Positions 1 to 9,634 of a DNA stretch of 64,000 nt are shown piece after piece; positions within the stretch are counted from its first letter, which is position 1; the number at the start of each line of letters is the position of its first letter. The position numbers and the translations under genes are program-made. Source of the DNA: Myxococcales bacterium (lineage in GTDB: Bacteria > Myxococcota_A > Polyangia > Polyangiales > Ga0077539); contig JAUSAZ010000097.1 in assembly GCA_030652255.1 (NCBI GenBank), forward strand, positions 124,001 to 188,000, read 5' to 3'. The notes below the pieces were generated by a model, which worked only from the letters and a program-made list of their open reading frames with translations, did no database searches and was not told the origin of the DNA.

Positions 1-288
1 GGGGAGCACACGCTCACGGTGAGCCTGGAGTACCAGGGCAATGGGTTCGGGATCTTCTCGTACATCCGGGGCTACACGTTCCGCGCGCGCTCGGTGCAGG
101 CCTTCAGCGTGCCCGAGGGGCGCGCGCTCCGGTTGACGGTGGTGGGCTATGAGCGAGGCGGCGCGACCACCGCCGTCGAAGAGCGGCCGGCCATCCGGTA
201 CACGCAGCAGGTGATGACAATCCCCGAGGCGACGGCGTTGTCCAACGCCTCGGTGGGCGGAGCGGCGGCAGCGCCGGCGGCGCGATGA
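1..288 (+). CDS. C-terminal part of a secreted protein, paralogue of the next gene (5' truncated by window edge)
   Basis: The reading frame is open from the first base, so the gene begins outside the window; 95 codons remain. The visible part aligns residue for residue with the end of the following gene: both have an IRGYTF or MRGYRF block, a 'QAFSVPEG' or 'QSFSIPEG' block, a 'VVGYERGG' or 'VVGFEKGG' block and a closing '(I/V)RY(T/V)Q' segment. It is therefore a tandem paralogue, and by analogy an exported envelope protein. The tail is Ala-rich. Its stop overlaps ATGA (285-288), the first possible start of the next gene. I know no experimentally defined function for this family; such proteins sit beside TPR proteins in myxobacterial genomes. 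Confidence 0.75.
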   Translation, partial: GEHTLTVSLEYQGNGFGIFSYIRGYTFRARSVQAFSVPEGRALRLTVVGYERGGATTAVEERPAIRYTQQVMTIPEATALSNASVGGAAAAPAAR

Positions 289-314
289 GGCAGTCAGTGA
301 AGAGGCGAGACGGC

Positions 315-1070
315 ATGCGGCGGTTTACTGCGACGGTAATGGTTCTCGTGGCGATGGCGCCGGGCGGGGTGGCCCTCGCCCAGCAGCTCGACGGAGGGTC
401 CGAGCCCCCGTCGGCCATGATCACCGGGGCGCAGGATGGCGGCATGGTCGCGGCGCCGCAGGCCATCGAGGCGCCGGTCGGCGACGATGCGGGGGCGGTC
501 ACCGGCGAGCAGTACGTCGTGCGCCTGCGCAACCTCGAGCAGCGCATCAACGAGCTGAAAGAGGAGATCTTCCGCTCCAAGGCCCGGCTGTCGCTGCTGG
601 CCGAGTCGGTGCTTCAAAACGCCGTCGGCGGGTCGCGCGCGCAGATCGTCCACCAGAACGAGATGGGCGGCTCGTACCGCCTCGCGTCGGTGGTGTACTC
701 GCTCGACGGCGCGCCGATCTTCAACCGCGACGACGAGACCGGCGCCCTCGCCGACCGCCGGGAGTTCCAGGTCTACAACGGCCAGATCGGCTCCGGCGAC
801 CACAGCCTCGGCGTCAACCTCACGTACATCGGCGCGGGCCTGCCCTACATGCGCGGCTACCGCTTCTCGGTGCGCTCGACGCAGAGCTTCTCCATCCCCG
901 AGGGCAAGGCGATCCAGATCCGCGTGGTGGGCTTCGAGAAGGGCGGGCCCCTGGAGTCCCCCGAGAGCCGTCCCGCGGTGCGCTACGTCCAGCGGGTGAT
1001 CTCGCTGCGCGAGGCGGCCGAGGGCGCCGAGGCGACGCCGGCACCGACGGGCGGGGCCGGCACCCGATGA
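315..1070 (+). CDS. Secreted protein of unknown function, tandem paralogue of the upstream gene
   Basis: A 251-residue protein with a clear signal peptide (MRRFTATVMVLVAMAPGG, cleavage near ALAQQ). A short coiled coil lies at about residues 70-100 (NLEQRINELKEEIFRSKARL), followed by a beta-rich C-terminal domain shared with the upstream paralogue. ATG 315 is preferred over the overlapping ATG 285. AGAGG at 301-305 lies 9 nt before 315, and codons 285-314 use A-ending triplets (TCA, CGA) unlike real genes here. The stop overlaps the next start (ATGA at 1067). The coiled coil plus beta domain suggest a periplasmic structural partner of the TPR proteins encoded downstream; this is inference. Similar proteins are sometimes database-labelled 'dihydrolipoamide acetyltransferase', but no lipoyl or catalytic domain is visible. 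Confidence 0.8.
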   Translation: MRRFTATVMVLVAMAPGGVALAQQLDGGSEPPSAMITGAQDGGMVAAPQAIEAPVGDDAGAVTGEQYVVRLRNLEQRINELKEEIFRSKARLSLLAESVLQNAVGGSRAQIVHQNEMGGSYRLASVVYSLDGAPIFNRDDETGALADRREFQVYNGQIGSGDHSLGVNLTYIGAGLPYMRGYRFSVRSTQSFSIPEGKAIQIRVVGFEKGGPLESPESRPAVRYVQRVISLREAAEGAEATPAPTGGAGTR

Positions 1071-3541
1071 AGCGCCGGGGGCTTCGGGGTTGGGGTCTCT
1101 CCGCGGTGGTCGCGGCGCTCGTCGCGCCGTCGGCCGTGCACGCGCAAGACCTCGGGGAGGTCGGCTCGCAGCTCACGGTGCTCGAAGGGCAGACCGCGCA
1201 GATCGGTCAGCTCGCGTCGAGCGCGGCGAGCGGGACGGCCCGGCAGGGTCCGGACTACCAGGAGCGCTTCGCGGACGCCGAGCTGCTCTACCGCCTGCGC
1301 GACTACGCGCGCTCCGCGGTGCTCTTCACGGACATCGTGGAGAACTTCGCCAACACCCCGGCCTTCCCGCAGGGCTTGTACCTCCTCGGCGACGCGCTCT
1401 TCCAGGCGGGCGACCGCTACGGCGCGCGCACCCGCTTCCGGCAGGTGCTCGACCACGCGGGCGAGCCGGTGTTCCGTCCGTTCGTGCAGCGGGCGCTCGG
1501 CCGGCTCATCGAGATCGAGATCGCGCTCGGCGCCAACGACGAGGAGAGCAGCCGGCGGGTGGAAGACTACTTCCGCCGCCTCGGGCAGATCCCTCCATCG
1601 GAGATCGAGGCGCAGACGACGTACACGCGCGGGAAGTTCCTCTTCCTGCGCGGCACGCCCGACCTCGACGGGGCGCGCCAGGCCTTCGAGGCCATCCCCG
1701 CCGCGGCGCCGCTCTATCCCCAGGCGCGCTACTTCCTCGGCGCGATCCTCACGGTGCGCCAGCAGTACCCCGAGGCCATCGAGGCCTTCCAGCGCGTGAG
1801 CCAGCTCGAGGCCGACGGGCCCGACCAGCAGCGCGTGATCGACCTCTCGATCCTCGCCGTCGGGCGCCTGCAGGTCGAGCGCGAGAGCTTCGACGCGGCC
1901 ATCGAGAGCTACCAGCGCATCGGGCGCAACTCCGCGTACTTCGACCGCGCCCTCTTCGAGCAGGCCTGGGCGTACATCAAGCTCGGCGACGCCATCCGCG
2001 CCGAGCGCGCGCTCGAGATCCTCGCCATCTCCGCGCCCGACTCGCCGCTCATCCCCGAGGGCAAGCTGCTCTGGGGCAACCTGCTCCTGCGCACGGGGCG
2101 CTTCCAGCGGGCGCAGCAGGTGTTCCAGGAGGTGCGCGACCAGTTCGGGCCGGTGTACCAGCAGATCACCCAGGCGACCGACCGCGCCAACCCCGAGATC
2201 TACTTCCGCGAGCTCATCCGCTCCAACCTCCAGGTGTTCGACGCCAGCAGCTTCCTCCCGGCGCAGGCCCTCGCGTGGGTGCGCCAGGAGGGCGGCCTCG
2301 ATCACAGCATGCGGGTGATCTCCGACCTCAACACCTGCCGCACCTACGTCCGCGAGGCCACCGACCTCATCGACCGGCTCAACGCCGCCCTGCACGCGCC
2401 GTCCCGCTCGCACGTCTTCCAGGACCTCGGGCGCGCCCGGCAGCGGGTGTGGCAGGTGCTCAACCGCTCGGCGCAGCTCCGCGAGTCCGTCGCGCTCGCG
2501 CTCGACCGCAACGCCGACGCGGGCAACGTCGACCTCCAAGGGGTCATCAGCCAGCGCCGCGCGCTCGCCGCGCAGATCGGCCGGATGCCGGTCGACGACG
2601 ACGGGCTGCGCCGCCGCGACCGCCAGGCAGACAACGAGCTCCAGACGCTCTCGCAGACGCTCCAGCGCAACCAGCAGCGGGTCGACGGGCTCGAGGCGAT
2701 GGTGGTGGCCATCGAGCGCTACCTCGCCGACCCGGCGCACCAGAGCGTCCAGCTCGATCGCGCGACGCTCCAGGCCGAGCTCGTCCAGCAGCGGGCGTCG
2801 CTGCAGCAGTACCGCGACCGGGTGACCAACATCCGGCGGATGATCAGCGCGGCCCGCTCGCAGATCGGCCCGGGCGACCCCCGGTACGCGCACGACGTGG
2901 AGATGCGCGCACAGCTTCGCGACCTCGTGGGGCGCGAGGTGGCCGCCCTGCGCGCCGCCGGACGACTGCCCGCGGAGGCCGAGGGGCTGCTCGCGCGCAT
3001 CGACCGGCTCGACCAGGGCATCGAGGAGGCCGACGGGCGAATCAACACCCTCGTCGACCAGCGCATCGTGCTGATCACCAACCAGGTGCACGAGGAGGAA
3101 CAGCGCGTCGCGGGCTACCGTGACCGCCTCGGGGCCCTCGAGCGCGAGGCCGAAGACGTGGTGGGCAACCTCATCCAGCAGCAGTTTCGCCAGGTGCGGC
3201 TGCAGTTCTACCAGATCGTGATGCGCGCCGACCTCGGGCTCGTCGACGTCGCCTGGGAGGAGCGCGAGGAGCACAACAACCGCGCGCGCCTGCTCGCCGA
3301 GGAGCAGAACCGCGAGATCACAGCGCTCAACGACGAGTTCAGCGAGGTGGTCGAGGGCGCGTCCGCGACCGACGCCCAGCAGCTCACCGGCCAGCGCCCC
3401 AACGCCTCCGAGGCCGCGCCCGCGGCCACCCCCGCGCCGGGGCAGACCCCTGCGCCGACTCCTGACCCGGCCCCGGCGCCGGGTGTCACCCCGCCGCCTC
3501 CGACCGCCCCGCAAGGCGCGACGCAGGGGCCGGGTCAATGA
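1067..3541 (+). CDS. Exported TPR and coiled-coil protein
   Basis: The 824-residue product starts with a signal peptide (MKRRGLRGWGLSAVVAALV, cleavage near AVHAQ). Residues about 60-400 are helical repeats of TPR type, for example ELLYRLRDYARSAVLFTDIV, ARQAFEAIPAAAPLYPQARY and AFQRVSQLEADGPDQQ. Residues about 430-770 are long Arg/Gln/Leu-rich helices likely to form a coiled coil. The last 50 residues are a Pro/Ala-rich tail. No catalytic motif is visible. It starts on ATGA overlapping its upstream neighbour and ends on ATGA overlapping the giant TPR gene, so the three are translationally coupled. It is probably a periplasmic scaffold working with its neighbours. I cannot match it to one named Myxococcus Glt protein. 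Confidence 0.85.
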   Translation: MKRRGLRGWGLSAVVAALVAPSAVHAQDLGEVGSQLTVLEGQTAQIGQLASSAASGTARQGPDYQERFADAELLYRLRDYARSAVLFTDIVENFANTPAFPQGLYLLGDALFQAGDRYGARTRFRQVLDHAGEPVFRPFVQRALGRLIEIEIALGANDEESSRRVEDYFRRLGQIPPSEIEAQTTYTRGKFLFLRGTPDLDGARQAFEAIPAAAPLYPQARYFLGAILTVRQQYPEAIEAFQRVSQLEADGPDQQRVIDLSILAVGRLQVERESFDAAIESYQRIGRNSAYFDRALFEQAWAYIKLGDAIRAERALEILAISAPDSPLIPEGKLLWGNLLLRTGRFQRAQQVFQEVRDQFGPVYQQITQATDRANPEIYFRELIRSNLQVFDASSFLPAQALAWVRQEGGLDHSMRVISDLNTCRTYVREATDLIDRLNAALHAPSRSHVFQDLGRARQRVWQVLNRSAQLRESVALALDRNADAGNVDLQGVISQRRALAAQIGRMPVDDDGLRRRDRQADNELQTLSQTLQRNQQRVDGLEAMVVAIERYLADPAHQSVQLDRATLQAELVQQRASLQQYRDRVTNIRRMISAARSQIGPGDPRYAHDVEMRAQLRDLVGREVAALRAAGRLPAEAEGLLARIDRLDQGIEEADGRINTLVDQRIVLITNQVHEEEQRVAGYRDRLGALEREAEDVVGNLIQQQFRQVRLQFYQIVMRADLGLVDVAWEEREEHNNRARLLAEEQNREITALNDEFSEVVEGASATDAQQLTGQRPNASEAAPAATPAPGQTPAPTPDPAPAPGVTPPPPTAPQGATQGPGQ

Positions 3542-6500
3542 GGGCTTCCATGCGATGGCGGATCGGTCTCCTGTTGATCGTTGCGATGCTCGTGGGGCGC
3601 GTGCGCTCCGAGGCGCAGCCCCTGCCTTCCAGCCCCGACGCGGGGACCCCCCTCGCGGTGGGCTCCGACGCCGGCGCGATGTCGTCCGGGAGCCGCGCCG
3701 ACGACGCCTCGGTCGCGCCCCGCACGGGCGCTGACCCGGGCGCTGCGTCGAGCCTCACGGGCGGTCCCCCGCCGCAGTCGATCACCCCGCGCCCCAACCC
3801 CACCCCCGAGCAGATCGAGGCCCTCCGGCTGCTCGAGGCCGAGGTCGATGGCTTCCTCCAGCGGGGCCAAGGGTTCCGCAGCTCGGTCAACGGGCTCCTC
3901 ACCCGCGAGCACGACCGCCAGCTCGGCCGGCTCCGCGCGGGCTTCGACCGGCAGATCCAGGCCGAGCGCGCCGCCGAGGCCGAGGCCCGGCGCCACGCGA
4001 TCCAGGTGTTCGAGCGCTTCCTCGAGACCTACCCCGAGGACACCGAGCGCACGCCCGACGTGATGTTCCGCCTCGCGGAGCTCTACTACGACGAGTCGGC
4101 GTACGCGCGCCTCGCCGCGATGGACGTCGCCGACCACCGCCGCGAGGAGCTCCGCGCGCAGGGCCTCCCCGTCGACACGGTGCAAGACCCGCCGATCGAC
4201 TACCGCTGCTCGATCCTGCTGTACCGCCATGTGATCTCGCGCTTCGCGAGCTTCCGCATGAGCGACACGACGCACTACCTCCTCGGCTGGGTGCTGAAGG
4301 AGATGGGGCGCGAGGACGAGGCCATCGACGCCTACAAGGGCATGGTGTGCCCTGGGCGCTTCCGCTACCAGGCCGCGCAGGGGCTCGACCTCGCCGCGCC
4401 GCTCCAGCCGAGCGACCAGCCCGTCGTGTGTCCGCACCTCTTCGAGATGCTGCGCCCGCGGGCGCCCGAGCTCGTCTCGCCCGCTCCGCCGCCCGCCGTC
4501 GATCCGGACGCCGCGGTCGCTGCGGCGCCGCTCCCGGCGATGCCCGAGCTCGCCCCCAACCAGACGGTGCCCGTCCCCAGTGACTACGCCGCGTGCGAGC
4601 CGATGCGCGGGCCCAACAACCTCCCGTCCCGGTACGCCGGCGAGGTCTGGTACTACATCGGCGATCACCACTTCGACAACGCACGCGACGACGAGGGCAA
4701 CGCGCTCGCCATCGCGGCGTACCGCGCCTCGATGCGCGCGAGCCTGAAGCCCAGGCCCGTGGTGGCCAACCGCGCGCCCGCGGCCGCGATCCAGGGCGCC
4801 GGCGAGGGCGGCACGCAGATGCCGGCCGCCGCGAGGGCGCAGTTCGACCCGGCGATGGAGTACGGCGTCTTCTGGTCGAAGGCCCTCTACAAGGTCGGCT
4901 GGGCGTTCTTCCGGATGCAGAACGGGTACCCCGAGGCGCTGCGCAACTTCTCGCTGCTGCTCGACTACTACGACTACGTCGGCACCGAGGCCGCCACGCA
5001 GGGCAACCGCTCCGACACCATCAAGTGGATCGGCGTGATCTTCTCGGAGAGCGACTGGGGCGCGGGGCCCGGCGACGACGTCACCCGTTGTCAGGGGCTC
5101 GTCGACCAGGTCGCGCAGCCGCCCGCCGACGCGGCGCGGCCCTTCGACTGCGCGGGCATCCTGCGCATCACGTCGCCCGCCGACCCGGCGCAGATCGCCG
5201 CGGTCCGCGAGGGGCAGGGGGCGCAGCGCGCGGTGCCGGTGCCGGGCCGCCCGACGTACCTCCCGCAGGACCGCCCGTGGACCCCGGAGGCCTACCTCGA
5301 GCTCGCCAACGACTACTTCCAGCAGACGAAGTACTACGAGGCCATCACGCTCTACCGGCTCTTCCTGGCGCTGTACCCGCTGCACGAGCGGGCCCCGCGG
5401 GTGGCCGAGAGCATCGCCATCTCCTACGAGCGGCAGCGGCGCTTCGACCAGGCGATCGACGCCCGCGGCGGCCTCGGCCGCTACACCGAGGGCAGCGCCT
5501 GGTGGAACGCCAACAACAACCACCCCGACGCGCAGCGCTACGCCGACACGGTCGCGCGCAACTCGCTGCACGACACCGCCCTCCAGCACCACCAGGCGGC
5601 GGGGCAGGCCCGGCAGCGCGGCCGCGTGCTCGCGGTGCAGGCCGCCAGCCAGACCGGCGCCGAGCAGGCGCAGACGCAGGCCGACGCGCTCGCGAAGCTG
5701 CGCGAGGCGGACACCGAGTACCAGGCCGCGGTGCGGGCCTACACCCAGTTCATCGAGAACTACCCCAACGACGAGGCGGCGTATGAGTTCCGGTACAACC
5801 GGGCCGACGCGCTGTTCTGGTCGCGCAACTACCAGGAGGCGGCGCGCGCCTACTCCGACGTGCGCGAGTCCAACGAGAACGACCAGTTCCTCGTGGCCTC
5901 GGCGTACATGGCCGTGAAGTCGCAGGAGGCCTTCATCCGGCTCCAGGCGCAGCGGCGGGCCTTCGACCCGTGCCTCGCGATGCGCGCGGGCATCCCCGCG
6001 GCGGAGCTCACCGACGAGGCCGGCGCGGCGCTGCTCACCGCGGAGCAGATTACGACCTGCTCCGCGGCGCCCGTGACGGGCACCAGCGTGACCGAGCTCA
6101 ACATCCCCGACCCGGTGCGCCTGCTGATGGACGTCCGGATCGCGTTCTCCAACCGCGTTCCGGTCAACCTCGACACGGCCTCGGCGCTCGCCGAGGTGGT
6201 GTCCGTCGACCCCGAGCACCCGGAGAACAACCCGCCCTTCCGGCCGAAGTTCGCGTACCTCAACGCGCGGACGCTGCTGCGCTACGGCCACGCCGCCGAG
6301 GCCGAGACGCTCTACAACCAGATCCTCGAGGTCTACTGCGCAGACGCGACCGTCGCGGGTGCTGCCTTTGACGACCTGAACAACCTCTACGTGCTCACCG
6401 GGCGGTCGTCCGAGCGGGCGAACCTCGCGCGGCGGGAGCAGGCTCGAACCTGCGCGGCGGGCGAGGCCGCCGTGCGCACGACGCGCGGCGCGCAGGTCCA

Positions 6501-8025
6501 GGGGGCCATCACCGACGAGATCTTCATCGTCGCGATGAACCACTTCCGCGAGGCGGAGCGCGCGACCCCCGACCAGGCGGGCGCCCTCTACGAGCAGTCG
6601 GCGCGCGAGATGGAGGCCGCGGTGGCCGCCAACCGCACCCACGCCCAGGCCGCGCTGGCGACCTACTACCTGGCGCTCGCGTACGAGCGCACGGGTCGCT
6701 TCGACACGGCGACGCAGACCTACCAGCGCATCACCCGGGAGTTCAACAACACGCTGAACACCGCGGGCGAGGAGCTCACGGGCGAAGACCGCGCGCAGCG
6801 CATCAACATCCTCGAGGTGTCGAACTTCCGCGCCGCGGTGAACCTCGAGCGCATCTTCGACTTCGACAACTCGATCCGCTTCTACAACAACGTCGTGTCC
6901 GACGCGCGCTTCGCCACGGCGGCGGACCACGACAGCCACGTGCACGACTCGCTCGCGTCCATCGCGCTCATCAACACCAACCTCGGTCGCTGGGACGCCG
7001 CGCGCGCTGCATGGCTCGCGTTCGTCCCCCGCGCCGAGGCCGGGCGTGAGCGCGCGGAGGCGGAGTTCCGCGCCGCGGAGATGCCCTTCAAGGCGTCCAA
7101 CTGGGCGGTGGCCCTCACGTCCCTCCAGGACTACCTGCGCCGCACGCCCTCGACGCCGGACACGGCGCAGTTCCGGGTGCGGGCGCAGTACAACATCGCG
7201 CTCACCCACCGCAGCCTCGGCAGCGACCGCAACTACCGCGCGGCCCTCCGCGAGGTGGTGACGGTGTTCCGCGCGTCGGGCCAGCAGCCCGGCTCGCCCG
7301 CCGCCCAGTGGGCCGCCGAGGCGCTCTTCCGCGACCTCGACGACCAGGTCAACGAGTTCACGCGGGTGCAGTTCCAGCAGGGCGACGCGGCCGCGCTGCG
7401 CGCGCAGATCGATCGCTTCAAGACGCAGCTCCGGGCGATCGACGCCTCGGCGCGCGACGTCGTGAGCCTCCGCGGCGGCGAGTACTCCATCGGCGCGCTC
7501 ACCCGCCAGGGCGAGGCGCACGAGTACCTCGCCACGCAGGAGGCGCGCGTGGGCTCGCTCATCCAGCTCTCGGCCGCGCAGCAGGCGAACTTCCGCCGCG
7601 CGGAGGCGTCCATCGCGCAGCTGCGCGCGGCGGCCGACACCCTCGAGCGCGCGGGGCGCGACGAGCAGGCCCAGGCGCTGCGCGACCGCGCCGACGGGCT
7701 CCAGCAGCAGCTGGACGACCAGCGCACCAACTCGATCCAGCAGGTGCAGGAGAGCTTCGACCAGGAGGCCGAGGCCGAGCGCAAGCTGGCGATCATCAAC
7801 TACGGCACGGCGGTGTACACGTCGCGCACGCAGAACATCCCGACCCCGTATGCGGCGCGCGCGCTCGAGCATATGCGGCTCGACGAGAACCGTCCCCTCG
7901 TGGAGTCCGCGCTCAGCCAGCAGCGGGTGTTCGAGTACCGCAGCGGGATGTTCGACGGCGAGGCGCCCGGCGCCACCGTCACCCAGTCCACGCCGCTCGC
8001 GGGCCCCGGTCTCGTCAGCGAATGA
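3538..8025 (+). CDS. Giant periplasmic TPR protein, AgmU/GltD-like
   Basis: The 1495-residue product has a signal peptide (MRWRIGLLLIVAMLVG inside the first 30 residues), then a disordered Pro/Ala stretch. About 1200 residues of TPR-like helices follow, with clear repeats such as AITLYRLFLALYPLHERAPR, AVRAYTQFIENYPNDEAAYE and LASIALINTNLGRWDAARAA. A coiled coil lies near residues 1340-1420 and a conserved-looking tail reads EYRSGMFDGEAPG. Size, export and position directly before an AglT-like and a GltF-like gene match AgmU/GltD of the Myxococcus gliding (Glt) complex, where GltD is a periplasmic scaffold. The start may be ATG 3550, since GAGGG at 3540-3544 lies 5 nt before it; both starts give the same signal peptide. 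The assignment rests on synteny and architecture. Confidence 0.85.
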   Translation: MRASMRWRIGLLLIVAMLVGRVRSEAQPLPSSPDAGTPLAVGSDAGAMSSGSRADDASVAPRTGADPGAASSLTGGPPPQSITPRPNPTPEQIEALRLLEAEVDGFLQRGQGFRSSVNGLLTREHDRQLGRLRAGFDRQIQAERAAEAEARRHAIQVFERFLETYPEDTERTPDVMFRLAELYYDESAYARLAAMDVADHRREELRAQGLPVDTVQDPPIDYRCSILLYRHVISRFASFRMSDTTHYLLGWVLKEMGREDEAIDAYKGMVCPGRFRYQAAQGLDLAAPLQPSDQPVVCPHLFEMLRPRAPELVSPAPPPAVDPDAAVAAAPLPAMPELAPNQTVPVPSDYAACEPMRGPNNLPSRYAGEVWYYIGDHHFDNARDDEGNALAIAAYRASMRASLKPRPVVANRAPAAAIQGAGEGGTQMPAAARAQFDPAMEYGVFWSKALYKVGWAFFRMQNGYPEALRNFSLLLDYYDYVGTEAATQGNRSDTIKWIGVIFSESDWGAGPGDDVTRCQGLVDQVAQPPADAARPFDCAGILRITSPADPAQIAAVREGQGAQRAVPVPGRPTYLPQDRPWTPEAYLELANDYFQQTKYYEAITLYRLFLALYPLHERAPRVAESIAISYERQRRFDQAIDARGGLGRYTEGSAWWNANNNHPDAQRYADTVARNSLHDTALQHHQAAGQARQRGRVLAVQAASQTGAEQAQTQADALAKLREADTEYQAAVRAYTQFIENYPNDEAAYEFRYNRADALFWSRNYQEAARAYSDVRESNENDQFLVASAYMAVKSQEAFIRLQAQRRAFDPCLAMRAGIPAAELTDEAGAALLTAEQITTCSAAPVTGTSVTELNIPDPVRLLMDVRIAFSNRVPVNLDTASALAEVVSVDPEHPENNPPFRPKFAYLNARTLLRYGHAAEAETLYNQILEVYCADATVAGAAFDDLNNLYVLTGRSSERANLARREQARTCAAGEAAVRTTRGAQVQGAITDEIFIVAMNHFREAERATPDQAGALYEQSAREMEAAVAANRTHAQAALATYYLALAYERTGRFDTATQTYQRITREFNNTLNTAGEELTGEDRAQRINILEVSNFRAAVNLERIFDFDNSIRFYNNVVSDARFATAADHDSHVHDSLASIALINTNLGRWDAARAAWLAFVPRAEAGRERAEAEFRAAEMPFKASNWAVALTSLQDYLRRTPSTPDTAQFRVRAQYNIALTHRSLGSDRNYRAALREVVTVFRASGQQPGSPAAQWAAEALFRDLDDQVNEFTRVQFQQGDAAALRAQIDRFKTQLRAIDASARDVVSLRGGEYSIGALTRQGEAHEYLATQEARVGSLIQLSAAQQANFRRAEASIAQLRAAADTLERAGRDEQAQALRDRADGLQQQLDDQRTNSIQQVQESFDQEAEAERKLAIINYGTAVYTSRTQNIPTPYAARALEHMRLDENRPLVESALSQQRVFEYRSGMFDGEAPGATVTQSTPLAGPGLVSE

Positions 8026-8036
8026 TCAGAGGAACG

Positions 8037-9614
8037 ATGCGCCCCACTCCCTCCACCACCGCGGTCCTGGCGATCCTGCTGAGCCTGTCGGCCAACGCGT
8101 GCTCGTCCTCGAATGAGACGACGCCGCCCGCGCCGGCGACGAGCTCCGGGGGCGACAACACCGCGAGCAACCCCGACGGGGGGCTCCCCTCGGAGTCGAC
8201 CGCGCAGACCGCGCCGCCCCCGCCGACGCCCGCGGCGCCGGTGACCCCGACGCCGACGGAGACCCAGCCCTCCGCGCAGGGCACCGCGACGGCGACCTCC
8301 CGGGTGCAGCTCACGGGCGCCGCGCGGGCGTCCTTCGAGCAGGGCCTCCAGGCCGCGCGCGCGGGTCAGCTCGAGCAGGCCATGCAGGCCTTCCAGTCGG
8401 CCATGAGCGCCGAGCCCCGGGCCGCGCAGGCGGCCTACAACGCGGCCGTGGTGGCCGAGCGGCAGGGCAACGATGGCGCGGCCGACGGGCTCTACACCCG
8501 CGCGCTCGCGATGCAGGCGGACTACGACCCGGCGGTGGTCGGCCGGGCCCGCATGCTGGTGCGCCAGCGCCGCATCCCCGAGGCGGTGTCCTTCGCCGCC
8601 GCGGTGGCGCGCGCCAACCCCCGCAACGCCCTCATCCGCGCCGAGTACGCGCGGCTGCTGGTGCTCAACAACCGCGCCGCGGACGCCATCGAGGAGGCGC
8701 GGCAGGTGCTGCGCTTCGACGAGCGCAGCGTCGCAGCGCGTCTCGCGGTGGCCGAGGCGTACCGCGCGCAGGGTCGCCTCGACCTCGCGCTCTACATCGT
8801 CAACGACCTCATCAACGGCGCCGACCCCAACCACCAGAACAACGGCGCGGGCGCGAGCAACCCCGAGGTGCAGCACCTCCGCGGGCTGCTCCAGATCGAG
8901 GTCGAGCGCAACGTGCCGGCGGCCATCCAGTCGTTCCAGCGCGCGGTCGAGCTCTCGCCGGAGTTCGTCGAGGCGCGCAACAACCTCGGGGTGCAGTTTC
9001 TCAACGCGGGCAACTACGAGCAGGCGGTGGCCAACCTGAGCTCCGCGGTCGCGCTCGCACCGAGCTGGGCCAAGGCCCGGCTCAACCTCGGCGACGCCCT
9101 GCGCGCCACGCGGCAGTACGACCGGGCGATGCAGGAGTTCCAGCGGGTTCAGACGCTCGACAGCACGCTGCTCGAGGTCCACTACAACACCGGCCGGCTC
9201 TACGCCGACCAGGCGCGCGACGTGACCGGCACCGGGGTCGAGGAGCTTCAGCGCAAGGTCACCCTGCTCCAGCAGGCCCAGGCGGCCTTCACCCGCTTCC
9301 GCGACGCCCTCGGCGGCCAGTACGCCGCGCACCCGCGGCGCGAGGACGTCGAAGGGCAGCTCACCCGCATCCCGCAGGCCCTGGAGCGCGCCAACCGTGC
9401 GCTTCAGCGCGCGCAGGCGAACGCCCGCCGCACCGCAGCGACCCCTGCCGCGGCGACCCCCGCGGCGACCCCTGCTGCGGCGACCCCGGCCGCGGCGACC
9501 CCCGCTGCGGCAACCCCCGCTGCGGCGACGCCCGCTCCTGCGACGCCCGCTCCTGCGACGCCCGAAGGGGCTGCCGGCGCGACGCCGGGAGCGGCTGGCG
9601 GGGCGACCCAGTGA
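8037..9614 (+). CDS. TPR lipoprotein, AglT/GltE-like
   Basis: A 525-residue protein starting with a lipoprotein-like signal (hydrophobic AVLAILLSLSANAC, Cys near residue 22, not an ideal lipobox). A low-complexity Ser/Thr/Pro linker follows, then about eight TPRs: RAGQLEQAMQAFQSAMSAEP, AIQSFQRAVELSPEFVEARN, QAVANLSSAVALAPSWAKAR and others. The end is a repeated ATPAA tail. ATG 8037 is preferred over ATG 8022, which overlaps the previous stop. AGAGGA (8028-8033) would be the Shine-Dalgarno of 8037, and reading it as codons gives rare AGA GGA. Order and architecture match AglT/GltE, an outer-membrane TPR lipoprotein of the Glt machinery in Myxococcus. The function in this organism is inferred. 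Confidence 0.85.
   Translation: MRPTPSTTAVLAILLSLSANACSSSNETTPPAPATSSGGDNTASNPDGGLPSESTAQTAPPPPTPAAPVTPTPTETQPSAQGTATATSRVQLTGAARASFEQGLQAARAGQLEQAMQAFQSAMSAEPRAAQAAYNAAVVAERQGNDGAADGLYTRALAMQADYDPAVVGRARMLVRQRRIPEAVSFAAAVARANPRNALIRAEYARLLVLNNRAADAIEEARQVLRFDERSVAARLAVAEAYRAQGRLDLALYIVNDLINGADPNHQNNGAGASNPEVQHLRGLLQIEVERNVPAAIQSFQRAVELSPEFVEARNNLGVQFLNAGNYEQAVANLSSAVALAPSWAKARLNLGDALRATRQYDRAMQEFQRVQTLDSTLLEVHYNTGRLYADQARDVTGTGVEELQRKVTLLQQAQAAFTRFRDALGGQYAAHPRREDVEGQLTRIPQALERANRALQRAQANARRTAATPAAATPAATPAAATPAAATPAAATPAAATPAPATPAPATPEGAAGATPGAAGGATQ
9438..9562 (+). repeat. In-frame tandem repeat, mostly 15 bp, encoding ATPAA/ATPAP
   Basis: About eight copies of a unit resembling gcgacccccgctgcg (15 bp, one copy 12 bp) encode the Ala-Thr-Pro-rich tail of the TPR lipoprotein. 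Copy differences are single bases. The 12-bp copy keeps the reading frame, so length variation between strains would be tolerated. Confidence 0.85.
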
Positions 9615-9634
9615 TAGCCTTCCGAAGGATCCCG

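Noticed and set aside
983-3538. A long minus-strand frame opposite the TPR/coiled-coil gene
   Set aside because: Same GC-bias artefact; the plus-strand gene has a signal peptide, TPRs and coupled start and stop.
3535-7872. A 1445-codon minus-strand open frame opposite the giant TPR gene
   Set aside because: It mirrors the codon phase of the real gene. Arg/Val/Leu-rich low-information sequence without domains, no Shine-Dalgarno; caused by G/C third positions.
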